A stretch of DNA of 64,000 bases from Allobacillus halotolerans (lineage in GTDB: Bacteria; Bacillota; Bacilli; Bacillales; Alkalibacillaceae). A model generated the notes under the pieces. That model saw nothing but the letters and a program-made list of their open reading frames with translations, was not told the DNA's origin and ran no database searches. The stretch is from positions 78,701 through 142,700 of the forward strand of contig NZ_JAHLZF010000002.1 in assembly GCF_018967645.1 (NCBI RefSeq), given 5' to 3'. Made by a program: the position numbers and the translations under genes. Shown one piece after another: positions 1-9,111 of this stretch (its first letter is position 1; every line of letters starts with the position of its first letter).

Positions 1-905
1 GTGATGTCGATCTCATCATGCAAATCGGCCCAGGTTTATTTGGAGTACGCACGGAAGCTGGTGAATTTTCCTGGGAAGAATTAAAGAAAAAAGCAGAAAT
101 TGATCAAGTGAAAGCTTTCGAATTAAAACTGGCACAAGGTGCAAAACTTCGCGGTGGACACGTTGAAGGAGATAAAGTAACGCCTGAAATTGCTAAAATC
201 CGTAATGTTGAACCCTATAAAACCATCAACAGTCCCAATCGCTTTTACGAATTTGATGATGTTCAAACACTGCTTGATTTCTTAACTGACATTAGAGAAG
301 CGACTGGTTTACCTGTCGGGATGAAAATCGTTGTCGGACAGGAAAAATACGTCGAAGAATTAGCGAAATTAATGAGAGAAACTGGTAAGCATCCAGATTT
401 TATTACCGTCGACGGCGGAGAAGGTGGAACAGGCGCTACGTATCAAGAGCTTGCAGACAGTGTTGGATTGCCATTAAAATCAGCATTGCGAATTCTACAT
501 CAAGCACTCGTGAAAGAAGGTGTGCGTGACCGTGTGAAAATTATTGCTTCTGGCAAGTTGATTACACCAGATAAAATTGCCATCGCCTTGTCATTAGGTG
601 CAGACCTCGTACAAGTGGCCCGTGCTTTCATGGTGACCGTCGGTTGTATCATGGCTCAAGTATGTCATACGAATGAATGCCCTGTCGGTGTGGCGACGAC
701 AGATCCGAAATTACAACGAGCATTAGACATTGACGAGAAGTCATATCGCGTGACCAATTTCGTCGTTGCCATGCGTGAAGGATTATTTAATTTGGCAGCT
801 GCATCCGGACTGGAGTCACCATCTGAATTCCGGGATGAGCATGTTGCTTACAAAGACTTGTATGATGTCACCTATGATAATCACTTGAAGACAAATCAAT
901 CTTAA
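1..905 (+). CDS. FMN-binding glutamate synthase family protein (5' end outside window)
   Basis: The reading frame is open from the first base, so only the C-terminal ~300 residues are present. The family (B. subtilis YerD-like) carries the FMN-binding, 2-oxoglutarate-amidating half of the glutamate synthase large subunit. Visible family motifs are KIVVGQ, the glycine-rich TVDGGEGGTGAT stretch, the phosphate-binding ASGKL segment, and QVCHTNECPVG with the cysteine spacing of the iron-sulfur site. The ORF ends at TAA and is followed by a strong terminator. No amidotransferase domain is visible in this part, so stand-alone glutamate synthesis cannot be claimed. Confidence 0.9.
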   Translation, partial: DVDLIMQIGPGLFGVRTEAGEFSWEELKKKAEIDQVKAFELKLAQGAKLRGGHVEGDKVTPEIAKIRNVEPYKTINSPNRFYEFDDVQTLLDFLTDIREATGLPVGMKIVVGQEKYVEELAKLMRETGKHPDFITVDGGEGGTGATYQELADSVGLPLKSALRILHQALVKEGVRDRVKIIASGKLITPDKIAIALSLGADLVQVARAFMVTVGCIMAQVCHTNECPVGVATTDPKLQRALDIDEKSYRVTNFVVAMREGLFNLAAASGLESPSEFRDEHVAYKDLYDVTYDNHLKTNQS

Positions 906-983
906 ACTTCACTCATTTAAACGGTGAACAGTATGGATGTAGTTTATTGCGCAATCGAGTCGCGATGTTTGAACTTGATTGAC

Positions 984-1040
984 AAAGATTCCGAGCTAGA
1001 GTTCCATGATATATTCTTCTAGCGATCGGAATCTTTTTTT
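984..1040 (+). terminator. Rho-independent terminator of the glutamate synthase-like gene
   Basis: AAAGATTCCGAGCTAGA pairs with TCTAGCGATCGGAATCTTT, with a 2-nt bulge, and is followed by a T run. It lies 80 bases after the stop codon. Confidence 0.85.
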
Positions 1041-1126
1041 ATAAATAGTCATGAATAATTGTTTTCTGTTCTTTGTTTCTTATATGATAGTTACTAGTGA
1101 TATGTTTGGTAGAAAGGAGTTTTTTT

Positions 1127-1891
1127 ATGCGTTGTCCATCTTGCGGTATATCTGTTGAAAAAGATGTTCAATTTTGCCCTAACTGCGGACACAACATCGA
1201 TCAAGCTTCAACAATTACAATCAATTCAGAGGATGTATTACCAAGTGAAAATGTGTATGGGGTGTTAAAGAAAATTCTGATACAGCCCTCTGCAAGTAAG
1301 CATTTAACCCCGAACCATTTACCAATTGGTTTGATTTCCATCGCCATCTATTCTTTATTGATCGCCGGTTTCATCTATTACTCGATGAAAAGCATTTCCT
1401 CGGATTTGCAAAGCTCGTTCAATGATCTTGGATTAGGTAGTGTACTTGGTCAAAGTGTGGAAGTTAGCTTTTTTGATTATTTTCTCTTACCGTTCGTCGG
1501 GTTTTATGCACTGCAAATCATTATGATCTTACTTATATACATTTTGGCTAAAATTACAGGAGAAATAAAAGACTTAAGAACGTTGACCGCTCAGTATGGT
1601 GCGTACTTATTTCCGTTCTCATTTATCTTCATAGTCGGTGTATTATTCTCTGTTCTTAATCTAAGTTGGTTGGCGACCGTTGCACTCCTTATCGCAACAC
1701 TTGGTGTCATTTTTATGCTACCAGTCATACTGACAAAGTCCGGTATTGAGAATGCAGGTGACGGAACCGATCGTGTTTATTTATTATTGATCATTTACTT
1801 CATCGGTGTTTTAATTCTAAGCTTTGTTGCTAGAACTTATGTTGAGACGATGGTTTCCAGTTTCATCAATAACATCACGAGTATATTTTAA
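1127..1891 (+). CDS. zinc-ribbon domain multi-pass membrane protein
   Basis: The 254-residue protein starts at ATG 1127, seven bases after GAAAGGAG. An upstream in-frame start at 1097 lacks such a site. The N-terminus carries a zinc ribbon (MRCPSCG... then CPNCGHN, two CxxC pairs about 15 residues apart). Roughly residues 75-250 hold about five hydrophobic segments, resembling Yip1/DUF1282-type membrane domains. Zinc ribbon plus membrane domain is a common layout of Bacillales proteins of unknown role. It is monocistronic, between two terminators. The function is not known. Confidence 0.85.
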   Translation: MRCPSCGISVEKDVQFCPNCGHNIDQASTITINSEDVLPSENVYGVLKKILIQPSASKHLTPNHLPIGLISIAIYSLLIAGFIYYSMKSISSDLQSSFNDLGLGSVLGQSVEVSFFDYFLLPFVGFYALQIIMILLIYILAKITGEIKDLRTLTAQYGAYLFPFSFIFIVGVLFSVLNLSWLATVALLIATLGVIFMLPVILTKSGIENAGDGTDRVYLLLIIYFIGVLILSFVARTYVETMVSSFINNITSIF

Positions 1892-1953
1892 TGTTGTCTT
1901 GATTGGTTGGTTCAACGAATTGGTCATGTGAAAATTTATTATATGAGAGAGCG

Positions 1954-1980
1954 GGCACTGACTTCGGTCGGTGCTTTTTT
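1954..1980 (+). terminator. Rho-independent terminator
   Basis: The stem GCACTGAC/GTCGGTGC closes a TTCG tetraloop and is followed by six T. It ends the zinc-ribbon membrane protein transcript. Confidence 0.9.
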
Positions 1981-2108
1981 GTGTATGCTAAAGCGTTACG
2001 ATTGAAAAATCACTTGTTAATATAGCGAGCGAGGAAATCAATACGAGAGGAAAAAATGGGCAGCCGTACACAGACACCAATGCATGATCCCAATAGTACA
2101 CGGATTAA

Positions 2109-2250
2109 CCCTGAAGCTTTATGAAAAAACACTGAAGGTTTGTGGATTTACACTGAAGGTTCGGGAGTTAACCCTGAAGGCGCGTGAATTAATGCTGAAG
2201 CTGTGCAAATGAACCCTGAAGCTCTGCAAATTAACACTGAAGCAGATATG
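2109..2250 (+). repeat. 21-bp phased intergenic array, unit type A (7 units)
   Basis: Units start at 2109, 2130, 2151, 2172, 2193, 2214 and 2235, exactly 21 bp apart. Each begins with the core CMCTGAAGS (mainly CCCTGAAG or CACTGAAG; one TGCTGAAG) and often ends in ATTAA, with a variable middle. The tract lies between the terminators of two convergent genes, so it belongs to neither transcript. The same unit recurs inverted at 27829-28010. The rest of 1981-2376 shows nothing recognisable. Confidence 0.9.
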
Positions 2251-2376
2251 TAATGTGCCTTCGATCAAGCTCTAATCACGAGTTGAGGATTAAAAACACA
2301 TGCTACACTCGATTAGAAGCTCTCTATTCATAGATAGACCGCTGACATTGCGTGTTATCTTCGATTAGCAGAACCC

Positions 2377-2412
2377 AAAACAAGGGTAGCACTTAAATGT
2401 TGTGTGCTACCC
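2377..2412 (-). terminator. Terminator of the SE1832-like gene
   Basis: The perfect stem GGGTAGCAC (2384-2392)/GTGCTACCC (2404-2412) is followed on the minus strand by a T-rich stretch (TTGTTTT). Confidence 0.7.
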
Positions 2413-2454
2413 CGTAATAATCACTGGTACCTAAATTTACTTTTTCTTCTCTGT

Positions 2455-2637
2455 CTATTCATCTAGTTCATTTAGCTGTTTTTTCTTTTCTGCTAATTCG
2501 ATTTCTATTTTTTCGAGTACTCGTTCAATTGGTGTGATACTCCCTCCAACGGCTTCCATCTTATCAAGGTCACCTTGAATTCGGATATAATCCATCTTTA
2601 GATGAGCAATTTCCGCTTCAATGTCTGCTTTTTTCAT
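2455..2637 (-). CDS. SE1832-family small coiled-coil protein
   Basis: A 60-residue, highly charged helical protein (MKKADIEAEIAHLKMDYIRI... ending KKKQLNELDE). It resembles the small Firmicutes family called SE1832 by its KMDYIRIQGDLDKME core. The start is taken at 2637 because GGAG lies 8 bases upstream; the longer frame to 2691 has no ribosome site. Heptad-like spacing suggests a short antiparallel coiled coil. It forms a single-gene unit with its own terminator. The biological role of the family is unknown. Confidence 0.75.
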   Translation of the reverse strand: MKKADIEAEIAHLKMDYIRIQGDLDKMEAVGGSITPIERVLEKIEIELAEKKKQLNELDE

Positions 2638-2766
2638 CTTCATCACTCCATTCCTCACTCTCATTGTATAAGAGGTCGCTCTTTTTCTCAAATCGCTTGC
2701 CCTTTGGCTTGTTCCTGTCGCTATCTGGTTGATTTGACTCGTTGCAATTCATCTCACCTTAGGGGA

Positions 2767-2913
2767 GGGCACATATATCTTGGAATTGGGCTCATAAATT
2801 TGAATGCCGGGTGCATATCTCTGTAGTTTGGGGCCATATACGACAAATTCCGGCGCATATGGCGTGAAGGAGGGCGCATATACGATAACGTTGGGTGCAT
2901 AAATCTTGGATCA
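2767..2913 (+). repeat. 21-bp phased intergenic array, unit type B (7 units)
   Basis: Units start at 2767, 2788, 2809 and so on every 21 bp, with the core GGGYDCATATA or GGGCTCATAAA and a variable 10-bp tail. The tract lies in the divergent region between the SE1832-like gene and a small zinc-ribbon ORF. It is therefore the upstream region of both genes, unlike most other tracts here. The same unit type occurs at 11784, 20852 and 62739. Confidence 0.9.
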
Positions 2914-2995
2914 TCGGTCTCCGTGGTTAGCCTTTTTTAAATAAGGGTATTAGTGATGGTGTATAGGACGCTACTCACAGAAAGGAGTGGAACAC

Positions 2996-3148
2996 ATGAT
3001 TGATGATTATCGAAATTCAGTTGAGTATGGACCGACGAATCCTGATCAATTAAAAACATGTACGAACTGCGGCAATATCTTACAAAAACCACTTGAAATA
3101 CAAAATAAACTTTGCACAAAATGTCAAAAAGAATTAAATAGAGACTAA
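2996..3148 (+). CDS. small zinc-ribbon protein (50 aa)
   Basis: ATG 2996 is preceded by AAAGGAGTGG and the ORF ends at TAA 3148. The protein has two knuckles, CTNC at residues 22-25 and CTKC at 40-43, with the remainder charged, so a single zinc-binding treble-clef or ribbon is likely. A perfect terminator follows 16 bases after the stop, which supports a real gene despite the short length. The function is unknown; it could be a regulator or a ribosome-associated protein. Confidence 0.7.
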   Translation: MIDDYRNSVEYGPTNPDQLKTCTNCGNILQKPLEIQNKLCTKCQKELNRD

Positions 3149-3164
3149 GTTGTTATGCGTATAA

Positions 3165-3208
3165 CAATCGAAAGATGACAGTGGATCCTTTGCATCTTTC
3201 GATTGTTT
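3165..3208 (+). terminator. Rho-independent terminator
   Basis: The perfect 13-bp stem CAATCGAAAGATG/CATCTTTCGATTG is followed by TTT. It ends the small zinc-ribbon transcript. Confidence 0.85.
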
Positions 3209-3212
3209 CCTA

Positions 3213-3265
3213 TAAAAAAACTGTTTCAAAACCTCCGAACGAATGGGAGAGGAATTGAAACAGTT
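3213..3265 (-). terminator. Terminator of the membrane-anchored protein gene
   Basis: The stem AACTGTTTCAA/TTGAAACAGTT is perfect over 11 bp and is followed on the minus strand by seven T. Confidence 0.85.
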
Positions 3266-3277
3266 CAATTTGTATGA

Positions 3278-3808
3278 TTAATTTTTAAAAATAAACGAAC
3301 GTAGTGGGAGTTCAGCTTGCTTTTCTTTCCCTTGTTCAATATATGTGATCAATAGTTTTTCTAAATCGTTCTGGTAGTTCTGATCCTTTAATGAAGTCTC
3401 AAAAACTAGCGTGAAGCGGTCTGATTCCATCTGATAATCTTGTACGGACACATAAGACTCTTTCAATAATTTATTTTCATAGGTATCTCGGTAATGGACG
3501 TTCGTTTCGCCAGTATCATCTATGTAGAGGTTAATCTGAATGGAGCTGTTTGACTGGTCGAGTTCTTCTCCATCTTGCTTGATCAATTGAATATCCTTGA
3601 TCAGTGGAAAGGATTCTCCTCCCTCCCATTTGACTTCTTTACCGATATAGACTTCTTCGTAATTATTGAAGAGTTCTTTATTTGCTCCTGTATGACTAAT
3701 GCTCCGAAACACTTGGTCATTGCTGTTTGCTTCTACAACGAAATAACTCGCTAGCCCACCAATAATCACAACTAACGCTACAACCAACCACCAATTAAAT
3801 TTTCTCAT
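3278..3808 (-). CDS. membrane-anchored extracytoplasmic protein of unknown function
   Basis: A 176-residue protein with one N-terminal hydrophobic segment (about residues 6-25, WWLVVALVVIIGGLASYF) and an acidic, beta-rich outside domain. GAGGTG lies 5 bases before the ATG. There is no lipobox and no recognised family motif. It is monocistronic with a strong terminator. The length and layout resemble Bacillus YtzB/YpmB-like surface proteins, but I do not recognise it and assign no function. Confidence 0.75.
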   Translation of the reverse strand: MRKFNWWLVVALVVIIGGLASYFVVEANSNDQVFRSISHTGANKELFNNYEEVYIGKEVKWEGGESFPLIKDIQLIKQDGEELDQSNSSIQINLYIDDTGETNVHYRDTYENKLLKESYVSVQDYQMESDRFTLVFETSLKDQNYQNDLEKLLITYIEQGKEKQAELPLRSFIFKN

Positions 3809-3864
3809 TTATTCACCTCGGTGTGACGCAATCCATTTCTTATCTCTATCTTTACCTGAAAACT

Positions 3865-3893
3865 ATTATACTATACATCTTCTTTGTAAAGAA
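3865..3893 (-). promoter_or_regulatory. candidate SigA-type promoter of the membrane-anchored protein gene
   Basis: On the minus strand, TTCTTT, a 17-bp spacer and TATAAT stand about 55 bp upstream of the ATG at 3808. The -10 is perfect and the -35 is weak. Confidence 0.4.
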
Positions 3894-4062
3894 AGAGTTT
3901 TTCGCTTTATTGTATTAAGTGAATACACCGAGTATGGTCAAATAACACCTTCTCTTAAACTCTTATTTTCACCGAATTTTCTTCTCTTATTGACCGGTGG
4001 AAAAGCTTGATTCAATCCTTGGCAGACAACTGCCTCATGTCACTCAGCCATCTATCTTGCTA

Positions 4063-5535
4063 TTAAACCATTAAATGCTGGCTCATGTTCTCAATATCGT
4101 TTGAAAAAATTCGATCTTGTTTTATGCTTGGTACGACTTTGCGAGATTGCTCATAAAAAGCTCGCGTTTCGCTTGCCATCCTTTCAACCCCTTGAAATTC
4201 CACGGCCTGCATCGCACAAATCAACTCAATCGCCAGTACTTTGCTCGTATTCAAAACGATTTGGTTCGCATGCCTCGCACCAATGGTTCCCATGCTGACA
4301 TGGTCCTCTTGATTCGCAGAAGATGGAATCGAATCAACACTTGCTGGGTGGGCCAGTGTTTTGTTTTCTGAAACGAGTGAAGCGGCTGTGTATTGTAAAA
4401 TCATTGCTCCTGATTCTAATCCAGGCTTGGCACTCAAAAAAGGCGGCAAATCATTTAACTGTGGGTTCACTAACCGTTCCACACGTCGTTCAGACATGTT
4501 TGCCATCTCAGCGACACCGATTTTTAATAAATCCATGGCAATCGCTACAGGCTGACCATGAAAATTGCCCCCAGAAAGAATCTTTCCTTCATCTGAAAAT
4601 ATTAACGGGTTGTCGGTTGCGGCATTAATCTCAATGGTCAGTTTTTCTTTCACGTAATTCAGGGTTTGCCATGAGGCACCAAATACTTGCGGAATACAAC
4701 GCAATGAATAAGCATCCTGGACGCGCTTTTCTCCTTGTGCGGTCGTGAGTTGACTGTCTATCAGTAATTCACGCATTTGTTCCGCTACTTCAATCTGTTC
4801 CGGATAACCGCGTGCTTGATGAATAAGTCCATCAAATGCATCTCGAATTCCTTCCAAGCCTTCGATTGTCATGGCAGCAATTTTGAGCGCTTGATGCATG
4901 AGCCGCTCCGCACTTATATACGCGATACAGCCGGTAGCCGTAATCGCTTGCGTACCGTTAATTAGTGCGAGTCCTTCCTTCGCCTTTAATGCAAGTGGTT
5001 GTAATCCTTCTTGGGATAAGGCTTGGATTGCAGGTCGCCTTGTTCCCTTATAATAAACTTCTCCTTCACCCATTAAAACGAGCGCCAAATGAGCTAATGG
5101 AGCTAAGTCGCCACTTGCCCCCAATGATCCTTGTTGCGGAATGATCGGATGTATCCGGTGATTCAATAAATCAACTAACCGTTCAATGAGAACTGGACGA
5201 ACGCCAGAATTTCCTTTCATTAATGCATTCGCTCGAAGCAAAACCATCGCTCGACTAATCTCTTCAGAAAAAGGCTCACCAACACCGCAAGCATGGGAGT
5301 GTATAAGATTCAATTGTAATGTTTCCAAATCACTTGGATTGATTGTTACATTCGCTAAATGGCCGAACCCTGTATTGATTCCATACATGGTTTGTTCGGT
5401 AGATAAAATTTCTTCGACAAAGGTACGACTCTGCTTGACCTTCTCGAGTTGGTCGGTTTCCAACGTCACGGATTCGTTTTCGTAAACAATACGCTTAACG
5501 TCTTCAATCGTTAGTTCATTACCATTTAATCGCAA
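4063..5535 (-). CDS. hutH: histidine ammonia-lyase
   Basis: HutH deaminates L-histidine to urocanate, the first step of histidine use. The 490-residue protein is slightly short for the family (about 505). It has the ASG triad that forms the MIO electrophile (residues 140-142, in [12 protein letters not shown]), the catalytic Tyr in [10 protein letters not shown] (about residue 51), and the conserved GNFHGQP and QEDHVSMG segments. It is the second gene after hutP, separated by the terminator that HutP controls. hutU, hutI, hutG and hutM, which follow in B. subtilis, are absent here, so the remaining pathway must be elsewhere or missing. The 4064-3809 gap downstream holds no other gene. Confidence 0.96.
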   Translation of the reverse strand: MRLNGNELTIEDVKRIVYENESVTLETDQLEKVKQSRTFVEEILSTEQTMYGINTGFGHLANVTINPSDLETLQLNLIHSHACGVGEPFSEEISRAMVLLRANALMKGNSGVRPVLIERLVDLLNHRIHPIIPQQGSLGASGDLAPLAHLALVLMGEGEVYYKGTRRPAIQALSQEGLQPLALKAKEGLALINGTQAITATGCIAYISAERLMHQALKIAAMTIEGLEGIRDAFDGLIHQARGYPEQIEVAEQMRELLIDSQLTTAQGEKRVQDAYSLRCIPQVFGASWQTLNYVKEKLTIEINAATDNPLIFSDEGKILSGGNFHGQPVAIAMDLLKIGVAEMANMSERRVERLVNPQLNDLPPFLSAKPGLESGAMILQYTAASLVSENKTLAHPASVDSIPSSANQEDHVSMGTIGARHANQIVLNTSKVLAIELICAMQAVEFQGVERMASETRAFYEQSRKVVPSIKQDRIFSNDIENMSQHLMV

Positions 5536-5588
5536 AATGATCCCTCCAATTCATTTCCTCAATTCCTTTTCAGCTAAAAAATTGCTTA

Positions 5589-5669
5589 AAAAAGCAAAAA
5601 GGGACTCATATCCAAGAGTTTCTCTTGAATACAAGCCCCCTAGTGACTTATCTCTCAACTGGGCAAGAC
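5589..5669 (-). promoter_or_regulatory. hut leader: HutP-controlled terminator between hutP and hutH
   Basis: Just after the hutP stop codon the minus strand forms an 18-bp stem (5601-5618 with 5622-5639) with an AAA loop and five T. This is a strong intrinsic terminator. Immediately upstream and at its base are NAG triplets in the order TTGAG, TAAG, CACTAG. In B. subtilis, HutP with histidine and Mg2+ binds spaced UAG/NAG triplets and opens such a terminator. Placement and structure match; the exact triplets used here are inferred. Confidence 0.8.
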
Positions 5670-6119
5670 TTATATGTGATTGATTCCAAGACCGACAGCT
5701 TCGTGTTCCAATCCTTTGATTGGTGCGCCGATCGTCCCATAGAGCGCGACGGCAATCCACTCTCCTTCCGCTTGATTACTGTACGGTTTTCCTCGTACAA
5801 CAGCAAAACGGAGTCCGACAGTTCGCATGATTTCACCGAGTTGTGATTGACCGCGCGTAACTCCTTCTAATGCTTCCAAAATCGCATGATATAAAGCATG
5901 TGTTTCTCGGTAAAGCCCTTCTTCGACTAATCGATTGCGCTTGGAAGCCGTCTCAATCGCTGACACAACTTTCTTTAGGTCCATCGATCCTGTTTTTCCG
6001 ATACAAAACTGATATGGCTTCGTTGAATGGCCTTTGCCCACAGCTTCGAACTCTTCACTAAAATCTAAAACGAGCTGCAAAGCAAATTTTCCAATTCCTA
6101 CTTGATGATCCTTCTCCAT
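5670..6119 (-). CDS. hutP: hut operon antiterminator HutP
   Basis: HutP is a hexameric RNA-binding protein that lets transcription run into hutH when histidine is present. The 149 residues match the family length (about 148-151). The metal-binding histidines are visible at 74 and 78 in RETHALYHAI, and the conserved C-terminus EHEAVGLGINHI is intact. AGAGG precedes the ATG by 9 bases, and a consensus promoter lies 35 bp upstream. Its target terminator follows the gene directly. Confidence 0.96.
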   Translation of the reverse strand: MEKDHQVGIGKFALQLVLDFSEEFEAVGKGHSTKPYQFCIGKTGSMDLKKVVSAIETASKRNRLVEEGLYRETHALYHAILEALEGVTRGQSQLGEIMRTVGLRFAVVRGKPYSNQAEGEWIAVALYGTIGAPIKGLEHEAVGLGINHI

Positions 6120-6153
6120 AGTAGTTGGCCTCTCTTAGAACGTTATTATCTGA

Positions 6154-6182
6154 ATTGTATGCTACATTGTATTTGCTGTCAA
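6154..6182 (-). promoter_or_regulatory. hutP promoter (SigA type)
   Basis: The minus strand reads TTGACA, 17 bp, TACAAT: a perfect -35, a one-mismatch -10 and ideal spacing. The predicted 5' UTR is about 28 nt. No convincing cre site was seen next to it. Confidence 0.85.
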
Positions 6183-6260
6183 TTTGGATTGGCGTAGTTG
6201 TACATTTACGGTTTGATAACTATATTATTCACACTTATTGATCGTTATTCATCATTATGT

Positions 6261-6298
6261 AAGAAGACCTAATGATTTTTTATTCATTAGGTCTTCTT
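6261..6298 (-). terminator. hairpin terminator after the thioesterase gene
   Basis: The 15-bp perfect stem AAGAAGACCTAATGA/TCATTAGGTCTTCTT sits 9 bases beyond the stop of the minus-strand gene. The T tract is weak on that strand. Confidence 0.6.
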
Positions 6299-6306
6299 TG
6301 TTTAAA

Positions 6307-6855
6307 TTAACGTTCTTTGTTATTATTCGATGAATCCCACGGAAAGTCCGTCCCGAACTTTTCCGCAAGCACTTTAGAATCTTTACTACGTTTTTTACGG
6401 TAATTCATCCGTTCTTCTGCACCATCATACAACCATTTTTCTTCTTCGGTTTCTGGATAAACAGGTGGTACTTCCACAGGTCTACCATCTGCATCAACCG
6501 CAACCATGGTCATAAATGCTGTTGCACAAACCTGTCGTTCACCTGTCAATAAATTTTCCGTAATTGCTTTTACGAAAACTTCCATGGAAGACCGATGTGT
6601 CCAAGTCACGAAAGCCTCCAAGCAAATGGTGTGGCCTGCTTTGACTGGATGTAAAAAGTCTACCGAGTCTGTGGAAGCTGTGACGACTGGCTTCCGTGCA
6701 TGTCGTGTTGAAGCGATCGCTCCCACGTCGTCTAGATACTCCATTAACTTTCCACCGAACAATGTGCCGTGCATATTGGTATCCGGTGGCAAAACATGTG
6801 AGTTTCTCACGGTTAATGAATGAGAACATGGTTTTGCTTCTAAGTGATCACTCAA
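6307..6855 (-). CDS. acyl-CoA thioesterase, hotdog fold (YkhA-like)
   Basis: This cytosolic enzyme hydrolyses acyl-CoA thioesters. The 182-residue protein has the hotdog signature TNMHGTLFGGKLMEYLDD, with the catalytic Asp/Asn region and the long central helix, then SVDFLHPVKAGHTI and a charged C-terminal tail typical of the YkhA/YciA group. The start is placed at TTG 6855 because GGAAGGTG then has proper spacing; GTG 6864 sits directly on the ribosome site. It is monocistronic. The substrate chain length cannot be read from the sequence. Confidence 0.88.
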   Translation of the reverse strand: MSDHLEAKPCSHSLTVRNSHVLPPDTNMHGTLFGGKLMEYLDDVGAIASTRHARKPVVTASTDSVDFLHPVKAGHTICLEAFVTWTHRSSMEVFVKAITENLLTGERQVCATAFMTMVAVDADGRPVEVPPVYPETEEEKWLYDGAEERMNYRKKRSKDSKVLAEKFGTDFPWDSSNNNKER

Positions 6856-6917
6856 ATATAACACCTTCCATCTTTATCTGCTACGATAAATAGTATTGTA
6901 GCATTTTACGATGAATT

Positions 6918-8537
6918 CTACACGTGTGGATAATTGTCATCCTCTTCAAATGAATATTCTTTTTTCCCTTTAATGCCTTGTTCAACTGCTAACTCTTTGG
7001 CAACTTTCACAGAATCCCATACAGGCGGCAGCATGAGAAGCGATACTGGTACTGCTGAAGCAACGATGAAGTTTTGGAACATCCCAACGTTACTTTGACC
7101 CATTGCCAATAAAGCGATTGCTGTCGCACCAAAGATTAATGCCCAGAATACACGGACAGACGTTTTCGGATTATCATTTCCTGTAACAGATACAGCAGAG
7201 GCATAAGCCATTGAATCCGTTGTCGTTGCTACGAAGATAATTGTGATAATCAAGAAACTGAAAGCAAGAATCGATGTAAATGGCATTTGTTCAAGGATCG
7301 CCATTACTGCCGCTTCTTGGCCGGAATTATTCAACGGTTCTGAAATGATTCCAGGATTTTTCGTTTCAAAGAAAATTCCTGTTCCGCCTAAAACGGTAAA
7401 CCAGATATTACTGACGATTGGTGCAAGGATACCTACGGCTAAAATTAATTCACGGATTGTTCTACCTCTTGAAATCCGCGTAATAAAGATCGCCATCATT
7501 GGAGCGTATCCGATAAACCAACCCCAGAAGAAGACTGTCCAACCTGCTAACCATGCAGGGTCTCCACGCGTTAAACTCATCATGAGATAGTTAGAGATTT
7601 GAAAAGCTTCAGCTGATACAAACGCGTCAAAAATAAACATAGTTGGTCCAATGATTAAAATAACAATCATAAGAAGCACAGCAAAACCAACGTTGAAACG
7701 ACTTAAAATCTGAATCCCTTTATCAACACCTGTAATTGCCGATACTGTAGAAATGGCAATAAGGATGACGATAAATGTAATTTGTGTCGCTAATGTATTC
7801 GGTAAACCGAAAATTTGTTCAGCAGCATAGGATGCTTGTAATCCTAAAAAGCCAATAGCACCTACCGTACCTGCCGCAACTGCAACCGCTGAAGTGACAT
7901 CTGCCAAGATTCCAACAATATGATTTCTTTTAAATAGTTTGTCGCCAAAAATTGGGTATAAAATCGTACGTGGTTTCAACGGCATACCTTTATGGTAGTG
8001 AGCGTACATTAAAACGATTGTTGCCGTCGTACCTAAAATTGCCCAAGCGTTGAAGCCCCAATGTAAGAACGATTGGGAGAGACCGATAACTGCTTTATCC
8101 CACTCTGTTAATTCTCCATCTGTAAACAATGGAGGTGTGTTGAGAAAATGAGCCATCGGTTCTCCGGCTGCCCAGAACACACCGCCTGCAGCTAGCAATG
8201 TCGTTAAGATCATCGCAACCCAGCGGAAATTACTGTAGAGAGGACTGTCTACAAGCCCCAACTTAACTCTTCCGTACCTGGAAAACATCAAAATTAATCC
8301 GACAATAAACGTTGCAAAGACGAGGAGCTGCCAATATAAACCAAAGTACTTAGCGGAAAAATCAAATGAATTATTTACCCAAGCACTCATGTTATCCGGC
8401 ATAAAGAATGCCAAAATAACGAATAATAATAGGAATCCTCCACTTATAATAAAGGAACCCCATTGAACTCCTGTCCCCAGGTATTCATCTGAATAATACT
8501 TCTTCTTTGTAAACTGATTTTTCTTTTCTTTAGACAT
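6918..8537 (-). CDS. BCCT family betaine/carnitine/choline transporter (copy 1)
   Basis: This sodium- or proton-coupled 12-TM carrier probably imports glycine betaine for osmoprotection. The 539 residues contain the BCCT signatures VFWAAGEPMAHF, a tryptophan-rich FLHWGFNAWAILG helix, and FFWGWFIGYAPMMAIFITRISRGRTIRE, followed by the usual TTDSMAY segment. The closest familiar relative is the OpuD/BetH type. A near-identical paralogue of the same length lies just upstream (9112-10731). Differences cluster in scattered conservative sites (for example residues about 398, NPG versus KPG). Substrate choice between the two copies cannot be decided. Confidence 0.92.
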   Translation of the reverse strand: MSKEKKNQFTKKKYYSDEYLGTGVQWGSFIISGGFLLLFVILAFFMPDNMSAWVNNSFDFSAKYFGLYWQLLVFATFIVGLILMFSRYGRVKLGLVDSPLYSNFRWVAMILTTLLAAGGVFWAAGEPMAHFLNTPPLFTDGELTEWDKAVIGLSQSFLHWGFNAWAILGTTATIVLMYAHYHKGMPLKPRTILYPIFGDKLFKRNHIVGILADVTSAVAVAAGTVGAIGFLGLQASYAAEQIFGLPNTLATQITFIVILIAISTVSAITGVDKGIQILSRFNVGFAVLLMIVILIIGPTMFIFDAFVSAEAFQISNYLMMSLTRGDPAWLAGWTVFFWGWFIGYAPMMAIFITRISRGRTIRELILAVGILAPIVSNIWFTVLGGTGIFFETKNPGIISEPLNNSGQEAAVMAILEQMPFTSILAFSFLIITIIFVATTTDSMAYASAVSVTGNDNPKTSVRVFWALIFGATAIALLAMGQSNVGMFQNFIVASAVPVSLLMLPPVWDSVKVAKELAVEQGIKGKKEYSFEEDDNYPHV

Positions 8538-8605
8538 TCGGTAAAAAACCCTCTCACTTTTTTTTGAAAGCTAATTTACAGATGTATTAGCCTATCCAAT
8601 ACTAA

Positions 8606-8634
8606 ATTGTAGATAATCTGTGAACACTCGTCAA
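8606..8634 (-). promoter_or_regulatory. promoter of BCCT copy 1
   Basis: The minus strand reads TTGACG, 17 bp, TACAAT. The promoter and about 55 flanking bases are almost identical to those of copy 2 (10799-10827), so the duplication carried its control region. The remaining 8640-8977 is AT-rich with nothing recognised. Confidence 0.8.
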
Positions 8635-8972
8635 AGAAGATGTTATATATTATGTTTGAATAATAATGAGCAAATACGCGAATTTTTTGACTCAGCTATC
8701 TAAACTGAGATAATTCCTCCCTATATAATTGTATTCCCCTATAATGTTGAAAATTATGCTACAAATTTTTAATGGTTCTAAGTCAGAGGTTGGGGGGAAG
8801 CGAACGCCCAATCTTAATTTATACGACTCGAACTGCTACATTTTTATTTAACGAGGACTTAATATGGATATGATTTCTCTTTAATTAAGCTTTAGATACT
8901 TAAAACCGATAACCTTTGCTTCTTCGTACCATGTTCGATACTTTCCATAACGCCAACATATACATTAGAGCT

Positions 8973-9021
8973 TGAAATAAAAAAAAGACCCAATGATTCG
9001 TCATTAAAATCATCGGGTCTT
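8973..9021 (-). terminator. terminator of BCCT copy 2
   Basis: The stem AAGACCCRATGATT/AATCATYGGGTCTT is followed on the minus strand by eight T. Confidence 0.88.
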
Positions 9022-9111
9022 CTCTATATTGAATAATCGTTTGTTTTTGTTTTTCGGTGAATCCTACGAGCGTATCAACTATAAATATTTTATAGCAGTT
9101 TACGATGAAAT

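Noticed and set aside
2109-2250. CRISPR array
   Set aside because: Repeats are 8-13 bp with a total period of 21 bp, far shorter than CRISPR units. No cas genes or leader; spacers are not unique full-length sequences.
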